Assembly: GCF_900323885.1 (NCBI RefSeq)
Contig: NZ_OOHJ01000018.1
Span: 1,351,001 to 1,415,000, forward strand
DNA from: [Actinomadura] parvosata subsp. kistnae
Lineage (GTDB): Bacteria > Actinomycetota > Actinomycetes > Streptosporangiales > Streptosporangiaceae
Length of the DNA: 64,000 nt
Direction of reading: 5' to 3'
Below, piece by piece: positions 54,371 to 63,389 of the stretch; the first letter of the stretch is position 1, and each line of letters starts with the position of its first letter. The notes beneath the pieces are model-generated. The model was given only the letters and a program-made list of their open reading frames with translations, searched no databases and had not been told where the DNA came from. The position numbers and the translations under genes were made by a program.

Positions 54371-55686
54371 ATCGTGATGTCTTCCAGCATCTCCGTCACC
54401 AGCGCGGCGATCGGGGAGCGCTCGGACCTGGTCAGCGTGACGTGGGCGAACAGCGGATGACCCTTCAGCTTCTCCACCACCGCGACCACGCCGTCGTGCC
54501 GCCCCACGCGCAGGTTGTCGCGCTGGGCCACGTCGTGGGTGAGCACCACCCGCGAGTTGGCGCCGATCCGGCTCAGCACCGTCAGCAGCACCCCGCGCTC
54601 CAGCGACTGCGCCTCGTCCACGATCACGAACGCGTCGTGCAGCGACCGGCCGCGGATGTGCGTCAGCGGCAGCACCTCCAGCATGCCGCGGTCGAGCACC
54701 TCCTCGATCACCTCGGGCGAGGTGATCGCGCCGAGCGTGTCGTAGACGGCCTGCCCCCACGGGCCCATCTTCTCGCCCTCGGTGCCGGGCAGGTAGCCGA
54801 GCTCCTGGCCGCCGACGGCGTAGATGGGGCGGAAGACGATGACCTTGCGGTGCTGGCGGCGCTCCAGGACGGCCTCCAGGCCCGCGCAGAGCGCCAGCGC
54901 CGACTTGCCGGTGCCGGCCCGGCCGCCCAGCGAGACGATGCCGATCTCCGGGTCCATCAGCAGGTCGAGCGCGATGCGCTGCTCCGCGGAGCGGCCGTGC
55001 AGGCCGAAGACCTCCCGGTCGCCGCGGACGAGGCGCACCGACTTGTCCGGCTGCACCCGGCCGAGCGCCGAGCCCTTGGCCGACAGCAGCCGCAGGCCCG
55101 TGTGCGTGGGCAGGTCTCTGGCCTCCTCCATGTCCGCGGTGCCCGTCTCGAACAGCGTCTCGACGTCTTCCGCGGTCACCTGGACCTCGGCCATGCCCGT
55201 CCAGCCTGACTCGTGCACCAGCTCGGCGCGGTACTCCTCCGCCGCCAGGCCGATCGAGGCGGCCTTGACCCGCATCGGCAGGTCCTTGGAGACGAGGACG
55301 ACGTCGCAGCCCTCGCTGGCCAGCGAGCGGGCCACCGTCAGGATGCGCGTGTCGTTGTCGCCGAGGCGGAAGCCCGCGGGCAGGATGGACGGATCGCTGT
55401 GGTTGAGCTCTACCCTGATCGTGCCGTCCCCCGTCGGCATCGCCTCGTCCAGCCTGCCGTACTGAACGCGCAGGTCGTCCAGGTAGCGCAGGGCCTTGCG
55501 GGCGAAGTAGCCGAGCTCCGGATGGTGCCGCTTACCTTCCAGCTCCGTGATGACCACGATGGGAAGGACCACGTCGTGCTCGGCGAACCGGGTCATCGCC
55601 GCCGGGTCGGCTAGCAGGACCGAGGTGTCCAGCACGTACGTGCGCTTGGCCGACTGGTGAGTAGGGTTGCTCGAGGACACTGCCAC
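54367..55686 (-). CDS. phoH2: PhoH-family protein with PIN domain
   Basis: 439 residues. Residues 14-150 are a PIN RNase domain ([36 protein letters not shown]). The C-terminal PhoH ATPase has Walker [18 protein letters not shown] and Walker [14 protein letters not shown]. PhoH2-type proteins are RNA helicase/ribonucleases conserved in actinobacteria. The full length and all motifs are present. It lies just downstream of the isoprenyl transferase gene in the same direction, with about 200 bp between. Confidence 0.92.
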   Translation of the reverse strand: MAVSSSNPTHQSAKRTYVLDTSVLLADPAAMTRFAEHDVVLPIVVITELEGKRHHPELGYFARKALRYLDDLRVQYGRLDEAMPTGDGTIRVELNHSDPSILPAGFRLGDNDTRILTVARSLASEGCDVVLVSKDLPMRVKAASIGLAAEEYRAELVHESGWTGMAEVQVTAEDVETLFETGTADMEEARDLPTHTGLRLLSAKGSALGRVQPDKSVRLVRGDREVFGLHGRSAEQRIALDLLMDPEIGIVSLGGRAGTGKSALALCAGLEAVLERRQHRKVIVFRPIYAVGGQELGYLPGTEGEKMGPWGQAVYDTLGAITSPEVIEEVLDRGMLEVLPLTHIRGRSLHDAFVIVDEAQSLERGVLLTVLSRIGANSRVVLTHDVAQRDNLRVGRHDGVVAVVEKLKGHPLFAHVTLTRSERSPIAALVTEMLEDITM

Positions 55687-55893
55687 ACGTTCTCCCCCGG
55701 GCGCCCATAGGTGCGGGCACCCTGCAGACGAGGTGGGAATCGGACCGGACCCGCGTCCCCGACCGCGAGCTGCCGTCGGTGCCGGAGTCCGGCCCCCCTC
55801 GGCAAGTGTTGGTGCAAAGGCGGGCCCTCTCCGAAATGTCCGACCTGTGACCGGACACTTCCAACGTTACGTCCTGGATACCCGATTGTCGTG

Positions 55894-56655
55894 TCAGGAA
55901 CCGTAACGCCGGTGTCTCGCAGCGTAATCGCGCAGCGCCCGCAGGAAGTCGACCCTGCGGAAGTCCGGCCAGTAGGCCTCGTGGAAGTAGAACTCGGAGT
56001 GAGCACTCTGCCAGAGCATGAAACCGGACAGGCGCTGCTCGCCCGAGGTCCGGATGAGGAGGTCCGGGTCGGGCTGGCCGCGAGTGTAAAGATGCTCCGC
56101 GATGTGCTCGACATCGAGTACCTCCACGAGGTCCTCGATGCTCGCTCCCCTGCTCGCGTGCTCCTGGAGCAGTGAGCGCACCGCATCGGCAATCTCACGT
56201 CTTCCTCCATACCCAACTGCAACGTTCACAATCAGGCCCGGACGGTGTGATGACGCTTCTTTTGCATTTTTTAGGACATTGGCGGTTCTGTCCGGCAGCA
56301 GATCGAGCGCGCCGACGGGGCTGATCCGCCAGCCCTCCGCCACCAGCTCCCGCGTCACGTCCTCGATGATGCGCAGCAGCGGCTCCAGCTCTTCCCTCGG
56401 CCGGTTGAGGTTGTCGTTGGACAACATCCACACCGTGACCACCTCGACGCCGAGCTCGCGGCACCAGCCCAGCAGCTCGGAGATCTTGTCCGCGCCCTTG
56501 CGGTGACCTGTGGACACGTCACGCAGGCCCATGGCGCGCGCCCAGCGGCGGTTGCCGTCGATGATGACCCCGACATGCCGGGGGATGCTGTCCTTCGACA
56601 GCTTGGCCTCCAGCCGGCGCTCGTACAGCCGGTAGACCAGATCGCGCAGGCCCAC
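55894..56655 (-). CDS. uppS: Isoprenyl (undecaprenyl or Z-farnesyl-type) diphosphate synthase
   Basis: 253 residues from GTG 56655 (GGGGAGG six bases upstream). Cis-prenyltransferase motifs: HVGVIIDGNRRWARAMGL (catalytic Asp), STGHRKGADKISELLGWC, TVWMLSNDNLNRP, NVAVGYGGRREIADAV and DLLIRTSGEQRLSGFMLWQSAHSEFYF. It condenses IPP (supplied by IspH) into the polyprenyl carrier used for wall synthesis or a shorter precursor; actinobacteria often have two paralogues and I cannot tell which this is. Confidence 0.93.
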   Translation of the reverse strand: MGLRDLVYRLYERRLEAKLSKDSIPRHVGVIIDGNRRWARAMGLRDVSTGHRKGADKISELLGWCRELGVEVVTVWMLSNDNLNRPREELEPLLRIIEDVTRELVAEGWRISPVGALDLLPDRTANVLKNAKEASSHRPGLIVNVAVGYGGRREIADAVRSLLQEHASRGASIEDLVEVLDVEHIAEHLYTRGQPDPDLLIRTSGEQRLSGFMLWQSAHSEFYFHEAYWPDFRRVDFLRALRDYAARHRRYGS

Positions 56656-56747
56656 GGAGTGCCTCCCCAGCGGTGACTTGTGCCCCTTGGCGCAATGCCC
56701 CAACAGGCAATTATCACCGCGAAACGCCCGTGCCTGCTCCGTCTACA

Positions 56748-57260
56748 CTATTCCTCCGCAGAGTCTCTACCTTTCAGACACCCTTCCGCCTCATCCACGA
56801 GCTCGCGCACGAACACCGACAGCTCCGCCGAGGTGAGGACCGCCCGCATGCCCACCCCCGTGGCGCCCCACGCCTCCACGAACGCCCTCCTGGTCACCCG
56901 CCACTCCCCCGGCCCCGGCTGCCAGACCGGGATGGTGCGCAGCTGGCAGCGCAGCTCGCCGCCGCCCAGCCCGGCCCTGGTCAGGTAGCGGAAGGAGAAC
57001 AGCTCGCCGTCGGGCCCTTCCCCGGGAAAACGGTCGTCGGGGTCGGCCCAGCGCCTGGCCGCGCCCCGCCCCTGGCGGGCCTCATCAACGCCGCGCGCCA
57101 GGCGCGCCAGCAGGTGGCCGCAACGCTCACCCACGCTGCCGTACGGGGTGCCGTCGCGGTGCAGCTCCAAAGTGATCTCGTACGGCGCGCCGACGCTGTC
57201 CGTGCACGCGACGGGCGTAACGGACAGATAGGACCCATCGACGCAGCGTAGACCTCCCAT
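56748..57260 (-). CDS. Hypothetical 170-residue protein
   Basis: A soluble protein without signal or TM segment. Recognisable features are a beta-rich N-terminus (YLSVTPVACTDSVGAPYEITLELHRDG, in pieces), RWADPDDRFPGEGPDGELFSFRYLTRAG, and LRCQLRTIPVWQPGPGEWRVTRRAFVEAWGATGVGMRAVLTSAEL. The codon pattern is that of a real gene. Family not recognised. It ends about 90 bp upstream of uppS and runs in the same direction. Confidence 0.6.
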   Translation of the reverse strand: MGGLRCVDGSYLSVTPVACTDSVGAPYEITLELHRDGTPYGSVGERCGHLLARLARGVDEARQGRGAARRWADPDDRFPGEGPDGELFSFRYLTRAGLGGGELRCQLRTIPVWQPGPGEWRVTRRAFVEAWGATGVGMRAVLTSAELSVFVRELVDEAEGCLKGRDSAEE

Positions 57261-57288
57261 GCCCTCCCCCGTATCCCCGCCCCTCCGC

Positions 57289-57372
57289 GCTAAACCCGTG
57301 AATCCCAGGCGTGCTCGCCGAACCCGCGGCTACCAGGCGTGCTCGCTGAACCCGCGGCTACCACACGTGCTC
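57289..57372. repeat. Three exact-length 28-bp copies starting at a gene end
   Basis: On the minus strand GAGCACGTGTGGTAGCCGCG(GGTTCAGC) contains the last codons EHVW and the TAG stop of the next gene. Copy 2 keeps TGGTAG; in copy 3 it has decayed to TGGGAT. All three are 28 bp. Confidence 0.88.
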
Positions 57373-58227
57373 GCGCCAGCCCGGTGGCTGGTGCCACTCC
57401 GTCCAGCCGTGGCCCGTGCGCCCGTCCTCGGTCTCGTACGCGCACAGCGCCCTGGCGAACCGGGCCGCCACGCCCTCCGGCGAGGTCAGCGTCACCGGGG
57501 CGAAGGCGACCGGCCGCACGGTCGTGACGCAGCCGGGGAAGCGCAGCACCGACTCCACCGGCCGGTCACCGTCGAACACCGTGGCCGCCCCGAAGCCCTC
57601 GACATGCGCCAGGTCCCCCTTGGCCGCCAGGAACGCCGGCCAGGGCAGCTCCATGCCCACGTTCGCGCGCATGCCGTGCAGGTACGTGCCGTCGTCCAGG
57701 CGGGCGCTGCTCCACAACCACGAGATCGACCACCAGTCGCGCACGCCCCAGCTGTGGTCGCGCTCGCCGTGTCCCCGGAAGGGCAGGCCGCCTATGGTGC
57801 CGGTGACCTCGCAGGGAACCTCGTAGCGCGGGGTGAGCGCGTAGCCGTACGCGCCTCCCGCCGTGCGGAACTCCAGGTCCAGGCTGAGCTCGGCGGAGCT
57901 CAGCCGGATGTGCGCGCGCTCGAAGGGGTCCGTCGTGGCGTGCGCGGCCGTGTAGCCCGGGCCCGCCACCGCCAGGTCGCCCCGGGGCAGTGCCGCCTCG
58001 TGGTCGATCACCTCGACCCGGTCGCCGTCGGCCGTGACCAGGCAGGCCCAGTACCAGGCGCGGCCCCACGCCGGGTAGAGGCCGAGGCGGACGTAGCCGC
58101 CCGCCCTGCCGTCCTCCGAGACGAAGTCGTAGTACCAGGACTCGTTCCACAGCGGCTCGCCGCCGGGGGCGTGCCGCCGCTCGTCCTCCGGGCCCAGGGG
58201 CCACTCGCCCATGTTGACGATCCGCAT
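57358..58227 (-). CDS. CrtC/hydroxyneurosporene-synthase-like beta-barrel protein (DUF7064-type)
   Basis: 289 residues from ATG 58227 (GGGAGG four bases upstream). Trp- and Tyr-rich, with WNESWYYDFVSEDGRAGGYVRLGLYP, GHGERDHSWGVRDWWSISWLW and a repeated beta pattern. GERDHSWGxRDW is characteristic of lipocalin-like CrtC/DUF7064 proteins, which include hydratases and proteins of unknown role. No signal peptide. It lies 38 bp downstream of the MNIO cassette in the same direction and might belong to its transcript. Confidence 0.78.
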   Translation of the reverse strand: MRIVNMGEWPLGPEDERRHAPGGEPLWNESWYYDFVSEDGRAGGYVRLGLYPAWGRAWYWACLVTADGDRVEVIDHEAALPRGDLAVAGPGYTAAHATTDPFERAHIRLSSAELSLDLEFRTAGGAYGYALTPRYEVPCEVTGTIGGLPFRGHGERDHSWGVRDWWSISWLWSSARLDDGTYLHGMRANVGMELPWPAFLAAKGDLAHVEGFGAATVFDGDRPVESVLRFPGCVTTVRPVAFAPVTLTSPEGVAARFARALCAYETEDGRTGHGWTEWHQPPGWREHVW

Positions 58228-58265
58228 GCCGCCTCCCAAGCGCTTGCTGCCGAACCCGGCCGGGA

Positions 58266-58787
58266 TCAGCGTATGCCAGGCAGGCGCGACCACCAGCGGC
58301 GCTTCGGGGGCGGCTCGCCGGGCATCCGGCCGCGCTCGCGCAGCCAGGCGGCGAAGTCGTCGGCGTCGGCGCGGTAGCCGGGCGGGGGCGTGGCGCGGGC
58401 CCGCGCGTACGCGGCGAACTCGGCGGCCAGGTCAGGGCCCGCCGCCGCGGCCGCGTCCGGGCGGAGCCTCGCCACGATCGCGCGCCGCTTGGAGACCAGG
58501 CTGACGGCCTGGGCGCGCATGCGCTCCAGGTCGAAACCCTCGGGCACCTCCGCCCCTGCCACCAGGGCGGCCACGACCCGCCCCTGCGCCTCCGCCAGCC
58601 GCCTGCGCCGCTCCTCGTCCCGCTCCCGCGCCTCCTCCGGTGAGACGCGCTCTGGTGCGGCCTGCTCTTGGGCGGCCTGCTCTTGTGCGGCCTGCTCCGA
58701 TACTTCCAGTGGTGGGGCGGTGAGTTGCGGCGGCTGCGTCGGCGGCCCCTGTGCGCCGGCGAGCCGCCGCGCCTCCATCGGGGTCAT
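58266..58787 (-). CDS. Helical partner protein of the MNIO cassette
   Basis: 173 residues; ATG 58787 overlaps the MNIO stop (ATGA). The N-terminus is Gln/Pro/Ala-rich with [14 protein letters not shown] repeats, followed by a charged helix ([20 protein letters not shown]) and a C-terminal domain [22 protein letters not shown] ... [34 protein letters not shown]. The same kind of helical domain accompanies DUF692 genes in Streptomyces. By analogy with MNIO systems it may deliver the substrate to the enzyme. This is inference. Confidence 0.75.
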   Translation of the reverse strand: MTPMEARRLAGAQGPPTQPPQLTAPPLEVSEQAAQEQAAQEQAAPERVSPEEARERDEERRRRLAEAQGRVVAALVAGAEVPEGFDLERMRAQAVSLVSKRRAIVARLRPDAAAAAGPDLAAEFAAYARARATPPPGYRADADDFAAWLRERGRMPGEPPPKRRWWSRLPGIR

Positions 58788-59599
58788 CGCGCCTGCCCCG
58801 GCACCGCCATCGCGGCCCTGATCCTGGACAGCTCGTCCGCCAGCACCGCGTCGCTCGGGTACTCGTCGTCCCACTCCAGCAGCACCCCGGGCGGCGTGAC
58901 CCGGGAGCACAGCTCGGTCAGCAGGTCCAGGACGGCCTGGGGGGCCGTCGTGGTGTGCGTGTCGTGCCAGATGCCGTGGTGCTCGTAGCCGCCGGCGACG
59001 TGGACGTACGCCAGGTGCTCCAGCGGCAGCGTGTCCAGCGCCGCCACGGCCGGCAGGCCCAGGTTGACCTGGTTGGTGTAGAGGTTGGCCACGTCGATCA
59101 GCAGCCCCACGCCGGTGGCGGCGACCAGCTCGGCCAGGAACTGCGCCTCGGTCAGCTCGTCATCGGGCCAGCCGAAGACGGCCGCGACGTTCTCCAGGGC
59201 CAGCGGGACGGGCAGCGCGTCCTGGGCTCTGCGCACGTTCTCGATGACGACCTTCAGCGACTCGCGCGTGCGCGGCACCGGCAGCAGGTGCCCCGCCTCG
59301 ATGCCGCCGCCGCGGACGAACGCCAGGTGCTCGCTGACCAGCGGCGCGTCCAGTGCCTGCGCGCACGCGGCCAGGTGGGCCAGCCGGGCCGGGGAGGGCG
59401 GCTCCGCGCCGCCGACCCCTAGCGAGACCCCGTGGGGGATGACCGGCAGGCCCCTGGCCCGCAGGACGCGCAGCGACTCCGGCAGGCGGCCCGGCCGGAT
59501 GTTCTCGGCGACCACTTCGAGGAAGTCGACGCCGCCCATCCGCTCGATGGTCAGGTCCAGCTCGGGCCGCCAGCCGATGCCCACTCCGAGGCTCGCCAT
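58784..59599 (-). CDS. MNIO (DUF692) iron enzyme
   Basis: 271 residues with the TIM-barrel landmarks of DUF692: [89 protein letters not shown], and [23 protein letters not shown] (quoted in parts). His, Glu, Asp and Asn in these motifs hold two or three irons in MbnB, TglH and bufferin-type enzymes, which oxidise cysteine or other residues of peptide substrates. It starts 2 bp after the TIGR04222-like gene, whose tail is its likely substrate. Confidence 0.9.
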   Translation of the reverse strand: MASLGVGIGWRPELDLTIERMGGVDFLEVVAENIRPGRLPESLRVLRARGLPVIPHGVSLGVGGAEPPSPARLAHLAACAQALDAPLVSEHLAFVRGGGIEAGHLLPVPRTRESLKVVIENVRRAQDALPVPLALENVAAVFGWPDDELTEAQFLAELVAATGVGLLIDVANLYTNQVNLGLPAVAALDTLPLEHLAYVHVAGGYEHHGIWHDTHTTTAPQAVLDLLTELCSRVTPPGVLLEWDDEYPSDAVLADELSRIRAAMAVPGQAR

Positions 59600-59601
59600 G
59601 G

Positions 59602-60555
59602 TCAGCTTCCCCCGCCGCAGCCACCGCCGCCGCAGCCGCCGCCCCCGCCGCAGCCCGACGATCCGCTTCCGCAGCTCGACGAGCCGCCGCCGCAGCCGTA
59701 GGAGCCGCCGCCGTGCGAGCCGCTGCCGCCGTACCAGGCGCCGCCGCGGCGGGACGAGCCGCTGCCCGCGTACGAGCTCCTGGGCCGCCGCTCCCGCTGG
59801 GGCGCCCGCCGGCTGAGCTCGGCCCGCAGCTTGGCGTCGCGCAGCTCGCCGAGGCCGTAGAGCGCGAGCGGCACCGGCCCGTCGGCGCCGGGGGCGTGGG
59901 CCCGCCTGGCCGAGTCCAGCGCGTCCCGGCCGGACTCGGTCAGCGTGTGCCGCACGATGCGGCGGTGGTTGCCGAGCACGGCCTCCGCGCCGATCATCGT
60001 GCCCAGGAAGACGAGCGTGGCGAGCAGGGCGTGCAGGTTCGGGGCCAGGGCCATGGTCAGGCCCTCGATCGCGAACCCGGCGTACGCGGGCACCGACAGC
60101 ACCCGCAGCCGTACGCTCAGCCTGCGGGCCTGGACGAACGCCCCGTCGGGCAGCAGCAGCCCCTGCGCCGTGAGGCGCTGCTTGATCTCCTCCATGGCGA
60201 GGCTCCTGACGGCCTCGATCCTAAGCGACATCACGGGCAGGCCCGAGCGGGTGGCGACCACGCCCAGCACCGCCTCCTCGATGGGCTCCCGTGCGGTCGT
60301 GCTGGTGATGACGCGGTGCACCCGTCCACCGCGCGAGACGCGGAGCTCGTGCCGCTCCGCGAGGATGGCGATGGCCGTGTCGGCCACCCTGGTGGGGCCA
60401 CCGACCAGGTACGCCAGGTCGTAGTGGCCGAGCTCCCCCAGCCCGGATCCCGTGGCGGCCGACCTGATCGCGGCGTGCGCCCGGGTGATGGCGGAAGTGG
60501 TGACAGCGGCGTAAGCCGCGATGGCCACCGATACGATGAGCAGGAACAGGTCCAT
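59602..60555 (-). CDS. TIGR04222-type membrane protein with Gly/Cys-rich tail
   Basis: 317 residues, GGGGAGG six bases before ATG 60555. TM1 is at 3-22 and two more TM segments lie near 155-200. Between them is the conserved soluble domain ([46 protein letters not shown]). After about residue 265 the protein becomes Gly/Ser/Tyr/Cys-rich, with five cysteines in GC spacing ([20 protein letters not shown] then [10 protein letters not shown] at the very end). This is a typical RiPP-like tail, here fused to a membrane protein. Directly followed by its probable modifying enzyme. Confidence 0.88.
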   Translation of the reverse strand: MDLFLLIVSVAIAAYAAVTTSAITRAHAAIRSAATGSGLGELGHYDLAYLVGGPTRVADTAIAILAERHELRVSRGGRVHRVITSTTAREPIEEAVLGVVATRSGLPVMSLRIEAVRSLAMEEIKQRLTAQGLLLPDGAFVQARRLSVRLRVLSVPAYAGFAIEGLTMALAPNLHALLATLVFLGTMIGAEAVLGNHRRIVRHTLTESGRDALDSARRAHAPGADGPVPLALYGLGELRDAKLRAELSRRAPQRERRPRSSYAGSGSSRRGGAWYGGSGSHGGGSYGCGGGSSSCGSGSSGCGGGGGCGGGGCGGGS

Positions 60556-60699
60556 GTGCGGCCTCCCCTCGTGCGGCCGATCAGCCTGCGTGCCGGAAAG
60601 ACACTTATCCGCAAGGTAGAGGCCGGGGTGCCGGGGGCCGGGGTTTTGCTCGTTTAGCTCCCGCGGGTTACATCACCGTGCCGTGGCGGCGACACGCGA

Positions 60700-60733
60700 A
60701 CGGCGCCGGCCGTCACGCGGACGCCGGCGCCGT
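60700..60733 (-). terminator. Terminator of pckG
   Basis: ACGGCGCCGGC and its perfect complement GCCGGCGCCGT form an 11-bp GC stem with a 12-base loop, 10 bp after the pckG stop. No U-tract, as usual here. Confidence 0.75.
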
Positions 60734-60742
60734 GAGTTCCCG

Positions 60743-62536
60743 TCAGCCCAGGCGGTCGAGCAGGGCGTTGTACTCGTCCCACAGCTCCTTGGGCAGGTGG
60801 CTGCCGAACGTGTCGAAGTGGGCGGGGATCAGCGCCGCCTCCTCGCGCCACACGTCCCGGTCGACGGTCAGCAGCAGGCGCAGGTCCTCCTCCGACAGGT
60901 CGAGGCCCTGCGTGTCGAGGTCGGCGGGCAGCAGGCCGATCGGCGTGGGCACGGCCTTGGCCTCGCCGTTGAGCCGCTCCACGATCCACTTCAGCACGCG
61001 GCTGTTCTCGCCGAAGCCGGGCCAGACGAACTTGCCCTCGTCGTTCTTCCTGAACCAGTTGACGTAGTAGATGCGCGGCAGCTCGGCGCCCTCGCGGCGG
61101 CCGATCTCCAGCCAGTGGCCGAAGTAGTCGCCCATGTTGTAGCCGCAGAACGGCAGCATGGCGAACGGGTCGTGGCGCAGCTCGCCGACCTTGCCCTCGG
61201 CGGCGGCGGTCTTCTCGGAGGCGACGTTGGCTCCGAGGAAGACGCCGTGCTGCCAGCTCAGCGACTCCGTGACCAGAGGCACGGCGGTGGCGCGGCGGCC
61301 GCCGAACAGGATCGCCGAGATGGGCACGCCCTTGGGGTCCTGCCATTCGGGCGCGATGGTCGGGCACTGCGAGGCCGGCGTGGTGAAGCGGGCGTTGGGG
61401 TGGGCGGCCGGCTCGTCGCTGTCGGGCGTCCAGGAGCGGCCCTTCCAGTCGGTGAGGTGGGCCGGCGGCTCCTCGGTCAGGCCCTCCCACCACACGTCGC
61501 CGTCGTCGGTGAGCGCGACGTTGGTGAAGATGCTGTTGCCCCACAGCGTCTCGATGGCGTTGGCGTTGGTGACCTGGCCGGTGCCGGGCGCCACGCCGAA
61601 GAAGCCGGCCTCCGGGTTGATCGCGTACAGGCGGCCGTCCTCGCCGAACCGCATCCAGGCGATGTCGTCGCCGATCGTCTCGACCTTCCAGCCCGGGATC
61701 GTGGGCTTGAGCATGGCGAGGTTGGTCTTGCCGCAGGCGCTGGGGAAGGCCGCGGCGATGTAGCGGGTCTCGCCGGAGGGCGGCGTGAGTTTGAGTATGA
61801 GCATGTGCTCGGCCAGCCAGCCCTCGTCGCGGGCCATCACGCTGGCGATGCGCAGCGCGTAGCACTTCTTGCCGAGCAGCGCGTTGCCGCCGTAGCCGGA
61901 TCCGTAGGACCAGATCTCGCGGGTCTCGGGGAAGTGGCTGATGTACTTGGTGGAGCTGCACGGCCACGGCACGTCCGCCTGGCCGGGCTCCAGCGGGGCC
62001 CCGACGGAGTGGACCGCCTTGACGAAGTCGCCGCGTTCCTCGATGAGCCGCAGCGCCCGATCCCCCATCCGGGTCATGATCCGCATGGAGACGGCGACGT
62101 ACGGGGAGTCGGTGATCTCCACCCCGAGCTGGGAGATTTCGCCGCCCAGCGGGCCCATGCAGAACGGCACCACGTACATGGTGCGGCCGCGCATGCAGCC
62201 CTTGAACAGCTCGCCGAACGTCTGGCGCATCTCGGCGGGCGCGATCCAGTTGTTGGTGGGCCCGGCGTCCTCGCGGCGCTCGGAGCAGATGAAGGTACGG
62301 TCCTCGACCCGCGCGACGTCGGTGGGGTCGGACTTGGCGTAGAAGCTGTTGGGCCGGGCGGCCAGACGCGTGAGCGTGCCCTGCTCCACGAGGAGGTTGG
62401 TGAGCCGAGTCCACTCCTCCTCCGACCCGTCGCACCACTCGACGCGGTCCGGCTGGGTGAGGGCTGCGATCTCGTTCACCCACGCGGCCAATTGGCTATT
62501 GCTGGTGGGCGCTTCTACTTCCACGGAAACGGACAC
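60743..62536 (-). CDS. pckG: GTP-dependent phosphoenolpyruvate carboxykinase
   Basis: 597 residues. It converts oxaloacetate and GTP to PEP, CO2 and GDP in gluconeogenesis. Motifs: [13 protein letters not shown] (P-loop with the reactive Cys), [44 protein letters not shown], and FGGRR near the PEP site. Full length. The upstream region has three GntR/DasR-like boxes. Together with glpX it makes the gluconeogenic side of the window. Confidence 0.97.
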   Translation of the reverse strand: MSVSVEVEAPTSNSQLAAWVNEIAALTQPDRVEWCDGSEEEWTRLTNLLVEQGTLTRLAARPNSFYAKSDPTDVARVEDRTFICSERREDAGPTNNWIAPAEMRQTFGELFKGCMRGRTMYVVPFCMGPLGGEISQLGVEITDSPYVAVSMRIMTRMGDRALRLIEERGDFVKAVHSVGAPLEPGQADVPWPCSSTKYISHFPETREIWSYGSGYGGNALLGKKCYALRIASVMARDEGWLAEHMLILKLTPPSGETRYIAAAFPSACGKTNLAMLKPTIPGWKVETIGDDIAWMRFGEDGRLYAINPEAGFFGVAPGTGQVTNANAIETLWGNSIFTNVALTDDGDVWWEGLTEEPPAHLTDWKGRSWTPDSDEPAAHPNARFTTPASQCPTIAPEWQDPKGVPISAILFGGRRATAVPLVTESLSWQHGVFLGANVASEKTAAAEGKVGELRHDPFAMLPFCGYNMGDYFGHWLEIGRREGAELPRIYYVNWFRKNDEGKFVWPGFGENSRVLKWIVERLNGEAKAVPTPIGLLPADLDTQGLDLSEEDLRLLLTVDRDVWREEAALIPAHFDTFGSHLPKELWDEYNALLDRLG

Positions 62537-62714
62537 GACTTGACTCCTCCACTCTCTCAGGGCCCAGTCATCATTAACGACGAAGCACCCGGAAAGCCAA
62601 TTGGCGTAGACCTGTCGGCCGGGCGTGTCGCCGCAGGCAGCGGCCCTGATGATTGGGGGAGCCTACCCAGCCGCGAAGGATTTAAAAGAGCAATTTCCGG
62701 CGCCTTCGGAGGCC

Positions 62715-62771
62715 AGTGGTCCAGTCCAATTAAGCTGGTCTAAACCAATTAGCGCAGTGGTTTAGTCCTTT
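62715..62771. promoter_or_regulatory. Three GntR/DasR-like boxes upstream of pckG
   Basis: AGTGGTCCAGTCCAAT (62715), GCTGGTCTAAACCAAT (62734) and AGTGGTTTAGTCC (62756) each match much of the DasR element ACTGGTCTAGACCACT; the second agrees at 13 of 16 positions. Centres are 19 and about 22 bp apart. They lie about 180-230 bp upstream of the pckG start, in a 260-bp gap. Confidence 0.5.
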
Positions 62772-62796
62772 CCGTGAGCCGTTTCCGCTGGACGGT

Positions 62797-63318
62797 CTAT
62801 GAATGGACGTCGGGCCCCGCGGAGCGGACGCGGTCGACGTGCTGCAGGGCGTCGCGCAGCTCGGCGAGCCATTCGTCGGTGTTCTTCCCGACGAGGCGGA
62901 CGCACCAGGCGAGCGCGTCGCTGCGGCTCCTGGCCACGCCGGCGGCCACGAGCGTGTCGAGCACCTGGCGCTCGGCCTGGCGCAGCCGCGTCATCACGGG
63001 CACGGAGAGTGTGGTGAACATCACAGTCTCGCCGCCGCAGACCACGCCCCACGACACCTTCTGGCGGAACCGGCGCTCGGCCTCCCTGGCGATCTCGATG
63101 CGCCGCTCCCGCGTCTCCTCCCTGAACCGCCTGGCCAGCCCCTCGATCAGGGCCGGCCGCTCGGCCTCGGGCGTGTCGGCGGGCGGGTCGGGCAGGGTGC
63201 CGAGCACCGCGATCTCCTCGCGGTCCCTGACGATCTCGGGCGCCGCGGTGAACCAGCCTTCGGGCAGGCGGCCGGTGAACCAGGCCCGCACCTGCGCGGT
63301 CGTGTCGTCTGTTGCCAT
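62797..63318 (-). CDS. Ribbon-helix-helix-like protein
   Basis: 173 residues from ATG 63318. The C-terminal part (VMTRLRQAERQVLDTLVAAGVARSRSDALAWCVRLVGKN, in pieces) looks like a ribbon-helix-helix: a beta strand, a helix, then SRSDALAWCV as the second helix. The N-terminal 90 residues are acidic and helical (RFREETRERRIEIAREAERRF). It might be a DNA-binding regulator; its start codon lies in a palindrome. No toxin or partner gene is adjacent. Confidence 0.65.
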   Translation of the reverse strand: MATDDTTAQVRAWFTGRLPEGWFTAAPEIVRDREEIAVLGTLPDPPADTPEAERPALIEGLARRFREETRERRIEIAREAERRFRQKVSWGVVCGGETVMFTTLSVPVMTRLRQAERQVLDTLVAAGVARSRSDALAWCVRLVGKNTDEWLAELRDALQHVDRVRSAGPDVHS

Positions 63319-63333
63319 GTAATCATCATTACA
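63318..63333. promoter_or_regulatory. Palindrome over the start of the ribbon-helix-helix-like gene
   Basis: TGTAAT-CATC-ATTACA, arms 6 bp, directly overlaps the first base of the start codon. An AT-rich palindrome in such GC-rich DNA is rare and fits an autoregulatory operator. Confidence 0.6.
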
Positions 63334-63389
63334 CTCTTGCGAGCCGCAACGCACGCAAGGCTAGAAGGACCTGCCGTGGAGGAAAGGCG

